This document shows positions 1 through 7,848 of a stretch of 49,103 nt of DNA, piece by piece. Location of the stretch: contig NZ_JACARE010000007.1 in NCBI RefSeq assembly GCF_013386765.1, positions 69,508-118,610 on the forward strand, given 5' to 3'. Numbering within the stretch: the stretch's first letter is position 1; every line of letters starts with the position of its first letter. The notes under the pieces are model-generated. The model worked only from the letters and a program-made list of their open reading frames with translations. It searched no databases and was not told the DNA's origin. This DNA is from Pseudomonas yamanorum. GTDB lineage: Bacteria; Pseudomonadota; Gammaproteobacteria; Pseudomonadales; Pseudomonadaceae. A program made the position numbers and the translations under genes.

Positions 1-40
1 CCGACCTGAGTGGTAAAAGCAAAAGCAAAAGCCGCTTTTC

Positions 41-129
41 TGTAGGAGCTGGCTTGCCGGCGATGCAGGCAACTAGGTCTCTCAGGTACACCCAGTTGAT
101 GCCATCGCAGGCAAGCCAGCTCCCACAGT
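41..129. repeat. REPIN-like inverted repeat (hybrid arms)
   Basis: Two arms of about 24 bases face each other around a variable loop. The left arm begins tgtaggagctggcttgccgg and the right arm ends caagccagctcccaca. The left arm carries the TGTAGG/GCCGG variant and the right arm the CCCACA/GCAGG variant, so this copy mixes two subtypes found as matched pairs elsewhere in the window (7734-7820 versus 4904-4990). Such REP doublets (REPINs) are scattered through P. fluorescens-group genomes and are mobilised by a RAYT transposase; none is encoded here. Confidence 0.85.
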
Positions 130-195
130 TGACCGTGCCCGCTGTAGCTTTTGATTTTGATGTTGCTTTTGCTTCACCACACTCAAGCCGGCCTG

Positions 196-480
196 TAGGC
201 CGCTGTGCTCTTGATCTGCTTTTGATCACTTAGGCGCCCCGTTAAACCACGCTGGCCGAACGCAGGTAGTACGGAGCGGGTAAACCGGCAGGACGCCGGT
301 TTAGCCGCGACGGGGCAGGGATGCCCCGTCGCGGCGGCCCGCGGAGTAATGCCGGAGCTGAGGGCACACCGAGCCTTAGCGAGGTGCCGAGTGGTGGGGC
401 AAGAGCGTTTTGCTTACTTTTGCGCTGTTCAAAAGTGAGCCGCTGTAAGAGCGGAACCCATATCAGCCATCACCTAAATA
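196..480. repeat. Large GC-rich intergenic repeat-type element
   Basis: This block has strong secondary structure: a 9-bp stem at 281-289/295-303 and a perfect 14-bp stem at 304-317/322-335 with a GGGA loop, followed by an A/T-richer tail with aagagcg and taagagcgga motifs. From memory, sequences of this type recur between genes in many P. fluorescens-group genomes; copy number cannot be counted from one window. It may also end transcripts arriving from aotP on the minus strand, but the 14-bp stem lacks a clear T-run on that strand. Confidence 0.55.
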
Positions 481-502
481 ACGGATATGCCCCCCCCCAG
501 CC

Positions 503-1267
503 CTACTTCAAATTCCCACTCAAAAACTGCTGCAACCGCTCGCTCTTCGGATTACCCAGCACATCCTCCGGCGCACCTTGTTCCTCCACCAACCCCTTGT
601 GCAAAAACAGCACCTGGCTCGACACCTTCCGGGCAAAGCTCATCTCGTGGGTCACCATGATCATGGTCCGGCCTTCCTCAGCCAGCCCCTGAATCACCTT
701 CAACACCTCACCCACCAATTCCGGATCCAGCGCCGAAGTCGGCTCGTCAAACAGCATCACCTCCGGCTCCATCGCCAGCGCCCGGGCAATCGCCACCCGC
801 TGTTGCTGACCACCCGACAAAAACGCCGGGTATTGACCCGCCACCCGCGCCGGCAGCCCAACCTTGTCCAGGTAACGACGAGCCCGGTCCTCGGCGTCCT
901 TCTTGCTGCAGCCCAAGACCCGGCGCGGTGCCATGGTGATGTTCTCCAGCACACTCATGTGGCTCCACAAGTTGAAATGCTGAAACACCATCGCCAACCG
1001 CGTACGCAGGCGCTGCAACTCAGCGTCGTCAGCCACACGCATCCCATGGCGGTCGCTGACCATACGAATCTGCTGCCCGTCCAGGGTCATGGCCCCATCA
1101 TTCGGCTGTTCAAGAAAGTTGATACAACGCAAAAAGGTGCTTTTGCCCGAGCCGCTGGCGCCGATCAAGCTGATCACATCACCGGTCTTGGCCTTGAGCG
1201 AGACACCTTTGAGCACCTCATTGTCGCCATAGCTTTTATGCAGGCCTTCAACGGTCAATTTGTACAT
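503..1267 (-). CDS. aotP: Arginine/ornithine ABC transporter ATP-binding protein
   Basis: A 254-residue ABC ATPase of the polar amino-acid (HisP/ArtP) family that powers uptake of arginine and ornithine at the inner membrane. It has Walker A GASGSGKS (residues 36-43), signature LSGGQQQR, and Walker B VMLFDEPTSALDPE. I chose the ATG at 1267 (MYKLTVEGLHKSYG) rather than the longer open frame to 1393, because that extension overlaps the upstream gene, is unlike the family, and would exceed the usual ~254 residues. It is the last gene of the aotJQMOP block. The order binding protein, permease, permease, AotO, ATPase matches P. aeruginosa, which supports the arginine/ornithine assignment; substrate specificity is inferred from that synteny. 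Confidence 0.93.
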   Translation of the reverse strand: MYKLTVEGLHKSYGDNEVLKGVSLKAKTGDVISLIGASGSGKSTFLRCINFLEQPNDGAMTLDGQQIRMVSDRHGMRVADDAELQRLRTRLAMVFQHFNLWSHMSVLENITMAPRRVLGCSKKDAEDRARRYLDKVGLPARVAGQYPAFLSGGQQQRVAIARALAMEPEVMLFDEPTSALDPELVGEVLKVIQGLAEEGRTMIMVTHEMSFARKVSSQVLFLHKGLVEEQGAPEDVLGNPKSERLQQFLSGNLK

Positions 1268-1280
1268 GGGGCATGCATCC

Positions 1281-2399
1281 TCAAGGCGAAAGTAGGTAGC
1301 CGCTGCGATAGGCTTCAAGGCCTGCGACATGGGCGATGACCATCCCGGCAGTGGCCATGCGCCGCAGCGAACGGGCGTAAAGCAGGCCGGCATTGCCGCA
1401 ATGCACCGGCGTTACGCGGTCAGAAATGGGGTCGATGATTTCGGCGATCAGTTGCCCGGCTTCCACGTATTCCCCGGGCAGGGCGCTGAACACCAGCAAG
1501 CCGCCCACGGGCGTGGCCACCGGCTCGACGCCCGCCAGTGGTGTGGCGGGGTAGGGCAATTGCGGCAGCGGTGCAGGCTCGCCGCTGATCGCGCCGAAGT
1601 GAATCAGGTAATCAATGATCGCCTGGCAGTCGAGGCTGGCCAGGCCGTGGTTGACGTCGCCCTGGCCGCGCAGCTCGACGGTCACCGAAAAGCTGCCCAT
1701 CGGGATCGGGAAACGCTCGCCAAACCGTTGCTGCAATTGCCACCACACCAAAGTGAAGCATTCATCGAACGATTGCCCGCCAGAGTCGGTGGCCAGCAGG
1801 CTGGCTTCCGAGCCGATATAGCGCGCCAACGGCTCCACCCGGGGCCACGCTTCGGGGGTGGTGTACAGGTGCGCCACGGCTTCGAAGTCGCAGTGCAGGT
1901 CCAGCACCATGTCGGCATCGCACGCCAGGCGTTGCAGCACCAGGCGCTGGGACTCCAATTGAGTGGCGGGTGTTTGCGCCCCAAGGGCCATGACCAGAGC
2001 GTCGCGGATCAACTCGACGTTGTGCTGCGGATCGTCTCCCAGCAGTTCTTCAACCTGATTGCCGACTTCGTCGCTCAGGTCGACAAACAGGCGATTGAAG
2101 TTCTGCCCGCTTTCCAGCTCGTAGCGGCCCAGGGGGATGTCCATCAACACCTGTTCCAGGCCGGTGGGGTTGGCGATGGGCACCAGCACGATCTCGCTGC
2201 GCAGGCGGCCGGCCGCAGCCAGTTGTGCCAGGCGCGCCTTGAGATGCCAGGCCACCAGCATGCCCGGCAACTCGTCGGCATGCAGCGACGACTGGATGTA
2301 GACCTTGCCTTCTGCCTGCTCGGGCCCGAAGTGGAAACTGTGGATCTGCCGCGCCGTGCCCGGCACCGGCGCCACGAGTGGATGAATCTGATGACGCAT
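1281..2399 (-). CDS. aotO: Succinylglutamate desuccinylase/aspartoacylase family protein (AotO)
   Basis: A 372-residue zinc carboxypeptidase-fold protein of the AstE/aspartoacylase family. The metal-binding motif H-x-x-E is visible at His40-Glu43 (SSLHADE), with a later His in VLDLHCDFEA. It sits inside the arginine/ornithine transporter operon, 13 bases before aotP and 9 bases after aotM, exactly where P. aeruginosa has aotO. Family enzymes hydrolyse N-acyl amino acids, so a role in deacylating a transported or derived amino acid is plausible, but no substrate is established for AotO. The ATG at 2399 has a GGAG-like ribosome site just upstream (aaggagcc on the coding strand). Confidence 0.85.
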   Translation of the reverse strand: MRHQIHPLVAPVPGTARQIHSFHFGPEQAEGKVYIQSSLHADELPGMLVAWHLKARLAQLAAAGRLRSEIVLVPIANPTGLEQVLMDIPLGRYELESGQNFNRLFVDLSDEVGNQVEELLGDDPQHNVELIRDALVMALGAQTPATQLESQRLVLQRLACDADMVLDLHCDFEAVAHLYTTPEAWPRVEPLARYIGSEASLLATDSGGQSFDECFTLVWWQLQQRFGERFPIPMGSFSVTVELRGQGDVNHGLASLDCQAIIDYLIHFGAISGEPAPLPQLPYPATPLAGVEPVATPVGGLLVFSALPGEYVEAGQLIAEIIDPISDRVTPVHCGNAGLLYARSLRRMATAGMVIAHVAGLEAYRSGYLLSP

Positions 2400-2408
2400 G
2401 AAGGCTCC

Positions 2409-3119
2409 TTAGTGGCTGGGCCCGAGAAAGGCCAGCCAGCGGCGCTCCGCCAGACGAAACAGACCCACCAGGGCAAAGGTCACGGTCAGGTAGATCAGCG
2501 CAGCGATACCGAATGATTGAAACGTCATGTAAGTGGCCGAGTTGGCGTCCCGGGCGACTTTCAAAATATCCGGGATGGTTGCGGTGAAGGCCACCGTGGT
2601 CGAGTGCAGCATCAGGATCACTTCATTACTGTAGTACGGCAACGAGCGGCGCAGGGCCGACGGCATGATCACGTAGGCATACAGCTTCCAGCCGCTCAGG
2701 CCGTAGGCTTTCGCCGCTTCCACTTCGCCGTGGGCCATGCTGCGGATCGCCCCGGCGAAAATCTCCGTGGTGTAGGCGCAGGTGTTGAGGGCGAAGGCGA
2801 GGAGGGTGCAGTTCATCGCATCACGAAAGAACGCATCCAGCACCGGCTGCGCACGAACCGCCGCGATGCTGTAGATCCCGGTGTAGCAAATCAGCAACTG
2901 GATATACAGCGGCGTGCCGCGAAACAGGTAGGTGTAGAACTGCACCGGCCAGCGCACCCAGCGGTTGCGCGACACCCGGGCGATGGACAGCGGGATCGAT
3001 ACCAGAAAGCCAATGAAGATCGACGCGCTGAGCAGCCACATGGTCATGGCCAGGCCGGTGATGTGCTGGCCGTCGCTATAAAGGAAGGGCCGCCAGTATT
3101 GCTGGATCAGTTCGATCAT
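2409..3119 (-). CDS. aotM: Arginine/ornithine ABC transporter permease AotM
   Basis: A 236-residue inner-membrane permease of the HisM/ArtM type, with several hydrophobic segments and the cytoplasmic EAA loop (EAAKAYGLSGWKLYAYVIMP), which contacts the ATPase. Its ATG overlaps the aotQ stop codon by four bases, which indicates translational coupling of the two permeases. It forms the heterodimeric channel with AotQ. The pairing is known for polar amino-acid importers; the arginine/ornithine substrate comes from synteny with P. aeruginosa aotJQMOP. Confidence 0.92.
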   Translation of the reverse strand: MIELIQQYWRPFLYSDGQHITGLAMTMWLLSASIFIGFLVSIPLSIARVSRNRWVRWPVQFYTYLFRGTPLYIQLLICYTGIYSIAAVRAQPVLDAFFRDAMNCTLLAFALNTCAYTTEIFAGAIRSMAHGEVEAAKAYGLSGWKLYAYVIMPSALRRSLPYYSNEVILMLHSTTVAFTATIPDILKVARDANSATYMTFQSFGIAALIYLTVTFALVGLFRLAERRWLAFLGPSH

Positions 3120-3844
3120 CGCACTGCCTCCCGTGAGCCTGCGGAGTAGCGCCGTTCGAGGCGGCGCAGGACGAAGTTGGAGGCGCTGGTGATCAACAGG
3201 TAGATAAACGCGGCGATCACCAGGAAATAGAACAGCTGATAGGTGCTCTTGCCGGCGTCCTGGGCAGCCTTGACCAGGTCGGCCAGGCCGATGATCGACA
3301 CCAGGGCCGTGGCCTTGAGCATCACCATCCAGTTATTGCCGATGCCCGGCAGGGCGAAGCGCATCATCTGCGGGAAGGTCACGAAGCGAAACCGCTGGCT
3401 GCGCGAGAGCCCGTAGGCCGTGGCGGCCTCCAGTTGGCCACGGGGCACGGCGAGGATCGCGCCGCGAAAGGTCTCGGTGAAATACGCACCGTAGATAAAG
3501 CCCAGGGTGATGACCCCGGCGCTGAATGGGTCGATCTCGATGTAGTCCCATTCCATAAAGTCGGTAAAGCCGGTCAGCCAGATTTGCAGGCTGTAGAAAA
3601 TCAGCAGCATCAGCACCAGGTCGGGCACGCCGCGAATCAAGGTGGTATAGATTTGCGCGGGAATCCGCAGGAACGGCAGGCTGGACAGTTTGGCGGTGGC
3701 GCCGAGCAAGCCCAGCAACACGCTGACGGCCAGGGAGAACACCGACAACTTGATGGTCATCCAGGTGCCTTGCAGCAACAGCGGGCCGAAACCCTTCAAG
3801 CTAAAGGCGCTGAGGCCCAGGGTTTGCAACAGATCTTCGAACAT
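3116..3844 (-). CDS. aotQ: Arginine/ornithine ABC transporter permease AotQ
   Basis: A 242-residue HisQ/ArtQ-type permease. It has hydrophobic segments from residue ~20 and the EAA loop EAATAYGLSRSQRFRFVTFP near residues 145-165. It lies 57 bases after the aotJ stop codon, and an intrinsic terminator occupies that gap, so the permease genes are probably expressed below the level of the binding protein. It overlaps aotM by four bases. The assignment as partner of AotM in arginine/ornithine uptake rests on family and gene order. Confidence 0.92.
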   Translation of the reverse strand: MFEDLLQTLGLSAFSLKGFGPLLLQGTWMTIKLSVFSLAVSVLLGLLGATAKLSSLPFLRIPAQIYTTLIRGVPDLVLMLLIFYSLQIWLTGFTDFMEWDYIEIDPFSAGVITLGFIYGAYFTETFRGAILAVPRGQLEAATAYGLSRSQRFRFVTFPQMMRFALPGIGNNWMVMLKATALVSIIGLADLVKAAQDAGKSTYQLFYFLVIAAFIYLLITSASNFVLRRLERRYSAGSREAVR

Positions 3845-3863
3845 AAATCAGGACCTATGGCGA

Positions 3864-3895
3864 TAAAAAAGCGCCCCTCCAGAGGAAGGGCGCCC
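3864..3895 (-). terminator. Intrinsic terminator between aotJ and aotQ
   Basis: Read on the minus strand, the aotJ stop codon is followed by a G/C-rich hairpin (GCGCCCTTCC-TCT-GGAGGGGCGC, one G-U pair) and then six T residues. This is a textbook Rho-independent terminator inside the operon. Partial read-through would give a high binding-protein to permease ratio, as is common for ABC importers. Confidence 0.85.
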
Positions 3896-3901
3896 CAGGC
3901 A

Positions 3902-4681
3902 TTATTTGCCGCTGTACAGGTTCAGATCGCCAAAGTGTTTCTTCTGGATGGTGGCGTAGGTGCCATCATCGTGTAACGCTTTGATACCTTTATCCAACAA
4001 GGCCTTGAGGTCTTTGTTACCTTTTTTGATACCGACCGCAGTTTTGGACGGCAGCAGTGGGTCGTCGATGGCCTTGCTGACTTCATAGTCAGCACCGGCT
4101 GGCGACTTCAAAAAGCCCAGTTCGGCTTGCAGCATGTCTTGTACGGAAGCGTCCAGACGGCCGGAAGTCAGGTCAGCATAAACCTGGTCCTGGTTGGCGT
4201 AGGCCTTGGTGGTCACACCGGCCTTGTCCAGTACGGCCTTGGCGTAGGCTTCCTGGATGGTGCCTTGCTCGTAGCCAACGCTCTTGCCCTTGAGGGACTC
4301 AGGTGTGGAGTAGTTCGCGCCCTTTTTGAACACCAGGGAAGTCGGGCCGGAGAACAGCTCGTTGGAGAAGTCGATCGCCTTTTCACGGGCTTCGGTCACG
4401 GTCATCGAGGAAATCACGCCGTCGAACTTGTTGGCGTTGAGGCCTGGAATCATGCCGTCGAAGTCACTTTCGACCCATTTGCACTTGACCTTCAGCTCGG
4501 CACAGATGGCATTGCCCAGGTCGATATCGAAGCCCACCAGGCTGCCGTCGGCGGCTTTTGACTCAAACGGCGCGTAGGACGGATCGACACCAAAACGCAA
4601 TTCCTTGTATTCCTTGGCCAGCGCGGAACCGGCGGCCATGCACAGAGCCAGTGCAGAAAGGGTCAGCAATGCTTTTTTCAT
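3902..4681 (-). CDS. aotJ: Arginine/ornithine-binding periplasmic protein AotJ
   Basis: A 259-residue periplasmic solute-binding protein of the lysine/arginine/ornithine family (SBP family 3). A signal peptide is clear: MKKALLTLSALALCMAAGSALA, with cleavage likely after ALA. The mature part opens with the usual LRFGVDPSYAPFESK, and family motifs GFDIDLGNAIC and GMIPGLNANKFD follow. I chose the ATG at 4681 because a longer frame (to 4702) adds seven residues before a perfect signal sequence. First gene of the aot operon, followed by a terminator. It captures arginine/ornithine and delivers it to AotQMP; specificity is from gene order. Confidence 0.93.
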   Translation of the reverse strand: MKKALLTLSALALCMAAGSALAKEYKELRFGVDPSYAPFESKAADGSLVGFDIDLGNAICAELKVKCKWVESDFDGMIPGLNANKFDGVISSMTVTEAREKAIDFSNELFSGPTSLVFKKGANYSTPESLKGKSVGYEQGTIQEAYAKAVLDKAGVTTKAYANQDQVYADLTSGRLDASVQDMLQAELGFLKSPAGADYEVSKAIDDPLLPSKTAVGIKKGNKDLKALLDKGIKALHDDGTYATIQKKHFGDLNLYSGK

Positions 4682-5018
4682 TATGTAATCCCTGGAAACC
4701 AAGATAAGCGCTTGTGGCGCGGTTAGGACTGTTACTGAACGGTGTCAGACCCGACTCAAGTAGCAATTTCTGCACCATAGTTCCGAATGGTCGTTTTAAA
4801 AGGTGAGATTAAGAAGTTGTGCCAGTAGGAAATGCCCGAAAATGGGCATAGATAATTCTGAGCACTATTTTGAGGCGCTGGAAGATTTCAAATGGAGCAC
4901 TTGTGTGGGAGCTGGCTTGCCTGCGATAGCATCATCTCGGTGTAGCTGATAGTCCGAGGCGTCTGCATCGCAGGCAAGCCAGCTCCCACATTGGTCGGTG
5001 GCGTTCCTCAGAGAAGTG
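4682..5018. other. Intergenic region between ligase gene and aotJ
   Basis: It contains the aotJ leader and presumed promoter (about 4690-4860, AT-rich, no operator I can name with confidence) and a REPIN-like palindrome (4904-4990) just downstream of the ligase gene. No gene is seen. Confidence 0.7.
4904..4990. repeat. REPIN-like inverted repeat
   Basis: Arms tgtgggagctggcttgcctg... and ...caggcaagccagctcccaca are perfect complements of about 24 bases around a variable loop of roughly 39 bases. Matched-arm copy of the same family as 10410-10496, 13823-13894 and 22470-22558. Confidence 0.9.
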
Positions 5019-6653
5019 TCAGGTGAGTAAATCCTGCAACGTCGCCAGGTTGTCCGCTTCCTCGACCGACTTATCCTGGCGCCACCGCAACATCCTCGGA
5101 AAACGCACGGCAATCCCGCTCTTGTGGCGCTTGGACAGGGCAATCCCCTCGAAACCCAACTCAAACACCAGGCTGGGCGTCACACTGCTCACCGGGCCGA
5201 ATTTTTCCACGGTGGTCTTGCGGATAATCCCGTCGACCTTGCGCATTTCTTCATCGGTCAGCCCCGAATACGCCTTGGCGAAAGGCACCAGCGTGCGCTC
5301 GCTGCCGGGCGGGCCGTCCCACACGGCGAAGGTGTAGTCGCTGTACAGGCTGGCGCGCCGGCCATGACCGCGCTGGGCATAGATCAGCACCGCGTCGACA
5401 CTGAACGGGTCGACTTTCCATTTCCACCACACGCCCATGTCCTTGGTCCGACCCACGCCGTAGAGGCCATCGCGGGCCTTGAGCATCATGCCTTCCACGC
5501 CCAGGCTGCGGGAGGCTTCACGTTGCTCTGCCAACGCTTGCCAGCTATCGGCGGTCAGCAATGGCGAGGCCCGCAGCGTGGGCTGCTCGCAATCGGCAAT
5601 CACCTGCTCCAGCTGCGCCCGGCGTTCGGCCTGGGTGTGGTTGCGCCAGTCTTCACCATGGTGTTCCAGCAGGTCATAGGCCAGCACCGCGACCGGGGCG
5701 TCTTCGAGGATTTTCTTGCTCAGGGTTTTGCGGCCGATGCGCTGTTGCAGCAGGGCGAAGGGCTGTACCGATTCCTTCCACACCACGATTTCGCCGTCGA
5801 TCACCGTGCCATCTGGCAGGCGGTGCTCCAGGTCGTGGAGTTCGGGGAAGCGGTCGGTGACCAGCTCTTCACCCCTGGACCAGATCCACAAGCGACCTTC
5901 GCGCTTGACCAGTTGGGCGCGGATGCCGTCCCACTTCCATTCCACTTGCCAGTCTGCGGGAGCACCGAGCAAGGCATCGAATTGCTCCACCGGTAGCGCC
6001 AGGCCATGGGCGAGAAAAAACGGATACGGCTGCCCGCCACGTTGGGCGTGTTCGTCGGACGATTCGGCGGCAATCAGCTTTAAATAGCCTTCGGCCGTCG
6101 GACGGTTGGACAGGTCGGTGTAGCCCACCAGACGCTGGGCCACGCGCTTGCTGTCCAGCCCGGCCATGGCGGCGAGGGCGCGGGTCACCAACAGTTTTGA
6201 TACGCCGACCCGGAAGCTGCCGGTGATCAGCTTGATGCAGAGCATCAGGCTCGGTTGATCCAGTTGTGTCCACAAGGCGGGCAGGCGTGCGGCCAGTTCT
6301 TCGGGCGGCAGGCCACGCAGGGGCAGGAGTTTTTCTTCCAGCCACACCGCCAGGCCGTCGTCCGAGGTGTGGGGCGATTCCGGCAGCAGCAGGGAAATGG
6401 TTTCCGCCAGGTCGCCTACCGACTGATAACTCTCTTCGAACAACCACGGCTCGATGCCGGCGGCTTCGGTGGCCATGTCCCGCAGCAGTCGGGTCGGCAC
6501 CAGTTGCCGGGGCCGCCCGCCGGATAAAAAGTACACCGCCCACGCCGCGTCTTCCGCGGGCGCCTGGAGAAAATAGGCCTGCAAGGCGGCGAGCTTGGCG
6601 TTGCTGGAGGTGGTGGCGTCGAGGTTGGCGTACAGCTCGGCGAAGGCTTTCAT
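5019..6653 (-). CDS. ATP-dependent DNA ligase (repair-cluster type)
   Basis: A 544-residue ATP-dependent DNA ligase of the type annotated as cisplatin damage response ligase. The N-terminal DNA-binding domain spans about residues 1-210. The nucleotidyltransferase domain follows, with adenylation motif EWKWDGIR (nucleophile Lys240), GEELVTDRFPEL, motif III-like DGEIVVW, motif IV EGMMLKARDG and motif V WWKWKVDP. A C-terminal OB domain ends near LSKRHKSGIAVRFPRMLRWR. Its ATG overlaps the stop of the upstream exonuclease gene by four bases, so the two are co-translated. In P. putida and others this pair sits with an Lhr-Core helicase and a metallophosphoesterase; neither is adjacent here. It seals nicks in DNA repair in the cytoplasm. 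Confidence 0.92.
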   Translation of the reverse strand: MKAFAELYANLDATTSSNAKLAALQAYFLQAPAEDAAWAVYFLSGGRPRQLVPTRLLRDMATEAAGIEPWLFEESYQSVGDLAETISLLLPESPHTSDDGLAVWLEEKLLPLRGLPPEELAARLPALWTQLDQPSLMLCIKLITGSFRVGVSKLLVTRALAAMAGLDSKRVAQRLVGYTDLSNRPTAEGYLKLIAAESSDEHAQRGGQPYPFFLAHGLALPVEQFDALLGAPADWQVEWKWDGIRAQLVKREGRLWIWSRGEELVTDRFPELHDLEHRLPDGTVIDGEIVVWKESVQPFALLQQRIGRKTLSKKILEDAPVAVLAYDLLEHHGEDWRNHTQAERRAQLEQVIADCEQPTLRASPLLTADSWQALAEQREASRSLGVEGMMLKARDGLYGVGRTKDMGVWWKWKVDPFSVDAVLIYAQRGHGRRASLYSDYTFAVWDGPPGSERTLVPFAKAYSGLTDEEMRKVDGIIRKTTVEKFGPVSSVTPSLVFELGFEGIALSKRHKSGIAVRFPRMLRWRQDKSVEEADNLATLQDLLT

Positions 6654-7654
6654 GACGCGACTTCCTCTTCGTCATCGCCGTATTCGGTGGTGAAGCCCTG
6701 GGCGTTCAGGCCCTTTTCCCGCAGGTGCCGGACCAGCACACCCACAGAACCGTGGGTGACCATCACCCGCTCGGCGCCGGTTTGCTCGATGGCCCACAAC
6801 AACCCGGGCCAGTCGGCGTGGTCCGAAAGCACAAACCCGCGATCTACCCCGCGCCGCCGCCGGGTGCCGCGCAGGCGCATCCAGCCGCTGGCGAAGGCAT
6901 CGCTGTAGTCGCCGAAACGGCGTATCCAGGTGCTGCCGCCGGCCGAGGGCGGGGCGATGATCAGGGCTTGGCGCAGCAGGGGATCGGTCTTTTTGAAATC
7001 ACCGGCGTATAGGGTTTCGGGGATGTAGATGCCGGCTTCGCGGTACACCCGGTTAAGGGGTTCTACCGCGCCATGGCTGAGGATCGGGCCGATGCTGGCG
7101 TCGATCCCGTGGAGGATTCGTTGGGCCTTGCCAAAGGAGTAACAGAACAACACGCTGGCCTTGCCGGCGGCGATATTCGCCTGCCACCAGTCGTTGATCC
7201 CGGCAAAAATCTGCGCCTGGGGCTGCCAGCGATAGATCGGCAGGCCGAAGGTCGACTCGGTAATAAAGGTATGGCAACGCACCGGTTCGAACGGCGCGCA
7301 GGTGCCGTCGGGTTCGACTTTATAGTCGCCGGAGGCCACCCAGACTTCGCCCTGGTATTCGAGTCGCACCTGGGCGGAGCCGAGCACGTGGCCGGCGGGG
7401 TGGAAACTCAAGGTGACGCCGTGATGGAGCAGGGTTTCGCCGTACGCCAGGGTTTGCAGGTTGATGTCCTGGCCCAGGCGCGAGCGCAGGATGCCTTCGC
7501 CGGGAGCGGCGGCCAGGTAGTGCTGATTGCCGGTGCGGGCGTGATCGCCGTGGGCGTGGGTGATCACCGAGCGCTCCACCGGGCGCCAGGGGTCGATGTA
7601 GAAATCCCCGGCGGGGCAGTAGAGGCCTTCGGGCCGGGCGATAACAAGGTCCAT
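6650..7654 (-). CDS. Ligase-associated DNA exonuclease, metallo-beta-lactamase fold
   Basis: A 334-residue protein of the metallo-beta-lactamase/beta-CASP-like nuclease group found next to bacterial ATP-dependent ligases (ligase-associated DNA damage response exonuclease). The metal-binding motif HAHGDH is at residues 33-38; a further His lies in HPAGHVLGSAQ and an Asp-His pair in SDHADWPG near the C terminus. It opens the operon, with the ligase overlapping it by four bases. The product is expected to process DNA ends for the ligase; that role is inferred from the conserved pairing. Confidence 0.88.
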   Translation of the reverse strand: MDLVIARPEGLYCPAGDFYIDPWRPVERSVITHAHGDHARTGNQHYLAAAPGEGILRSRLGQDINLQTLAYGETLLHHGVTLSFHPAGHVLGSAQVRLEYQGEVWVASGDYKVEPDGTCAPFEPVRCHTFITESTFGLPIYRWQPQAQIFAGINDWWQANIAAGKASVLFCYSFGKAQRILHGIDASIGPILSHGAVEPLNRVYREAGIYIPETLYAGDFKKTDPLLRQALIIAPPSAGGSTWIRRFGDYSDAFASGWMRLRGTRRRRGVDRGFVLSDHADWPGLLWAIEQTGAERVMVTHGSVGVLVRHLREKGLNAQGFTTEYGDDEEEVAS

Positions 7655-7733
7655 GGGCGTGCCGTGGAGGTGGGCTTGTTAATTATGAGGCGGGGGCGGG
7701 TGGAGAAGTTCTATCGGAATGCATGCAATCAAC

Positions 7734-7820
7734 TGTAGGAGCTGGCTTGCCGGCGATGCTGGCGACTCGGTCTTGCAGTCAGACCGAGTTGAAGCCATCG
7801 CTGGCAAGCCAGCTCCTACA
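7734..7820. repeat. REPIN-like inverted repeat (TGTAGG subtype)
   Basis: Arms begin tgtaggagctggcttgccgg and end caagccagctcctaca. Both arms carry the TAGG/CCTA variant. It lies between the exonuclease gene start (7654) and the quiP stop codon (7849). Confidence 0.88.
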
Positions 7821-7848
7821 AAGATTGGGTTTTTTCAGGGGTGCCGGG

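Larger units (their letters stand above)
1..502. other. Repeat-rich intergenic region downstream of aotP
   Basis: No convincing gene lies here. The stretch holds a REPIN-like palindrome (41-129) and a larger GC-rich repeat-type element (about 196-480), both listed separately, plus a run of nine C at 490-498 next to the aotP stop codon. In P. aeruginosa argR follows aotP directly; no argR is present in these 502 bases. An open frame starting at 321 runs antisense into aotP and is not credible as a gene. Confidence 0.7.
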
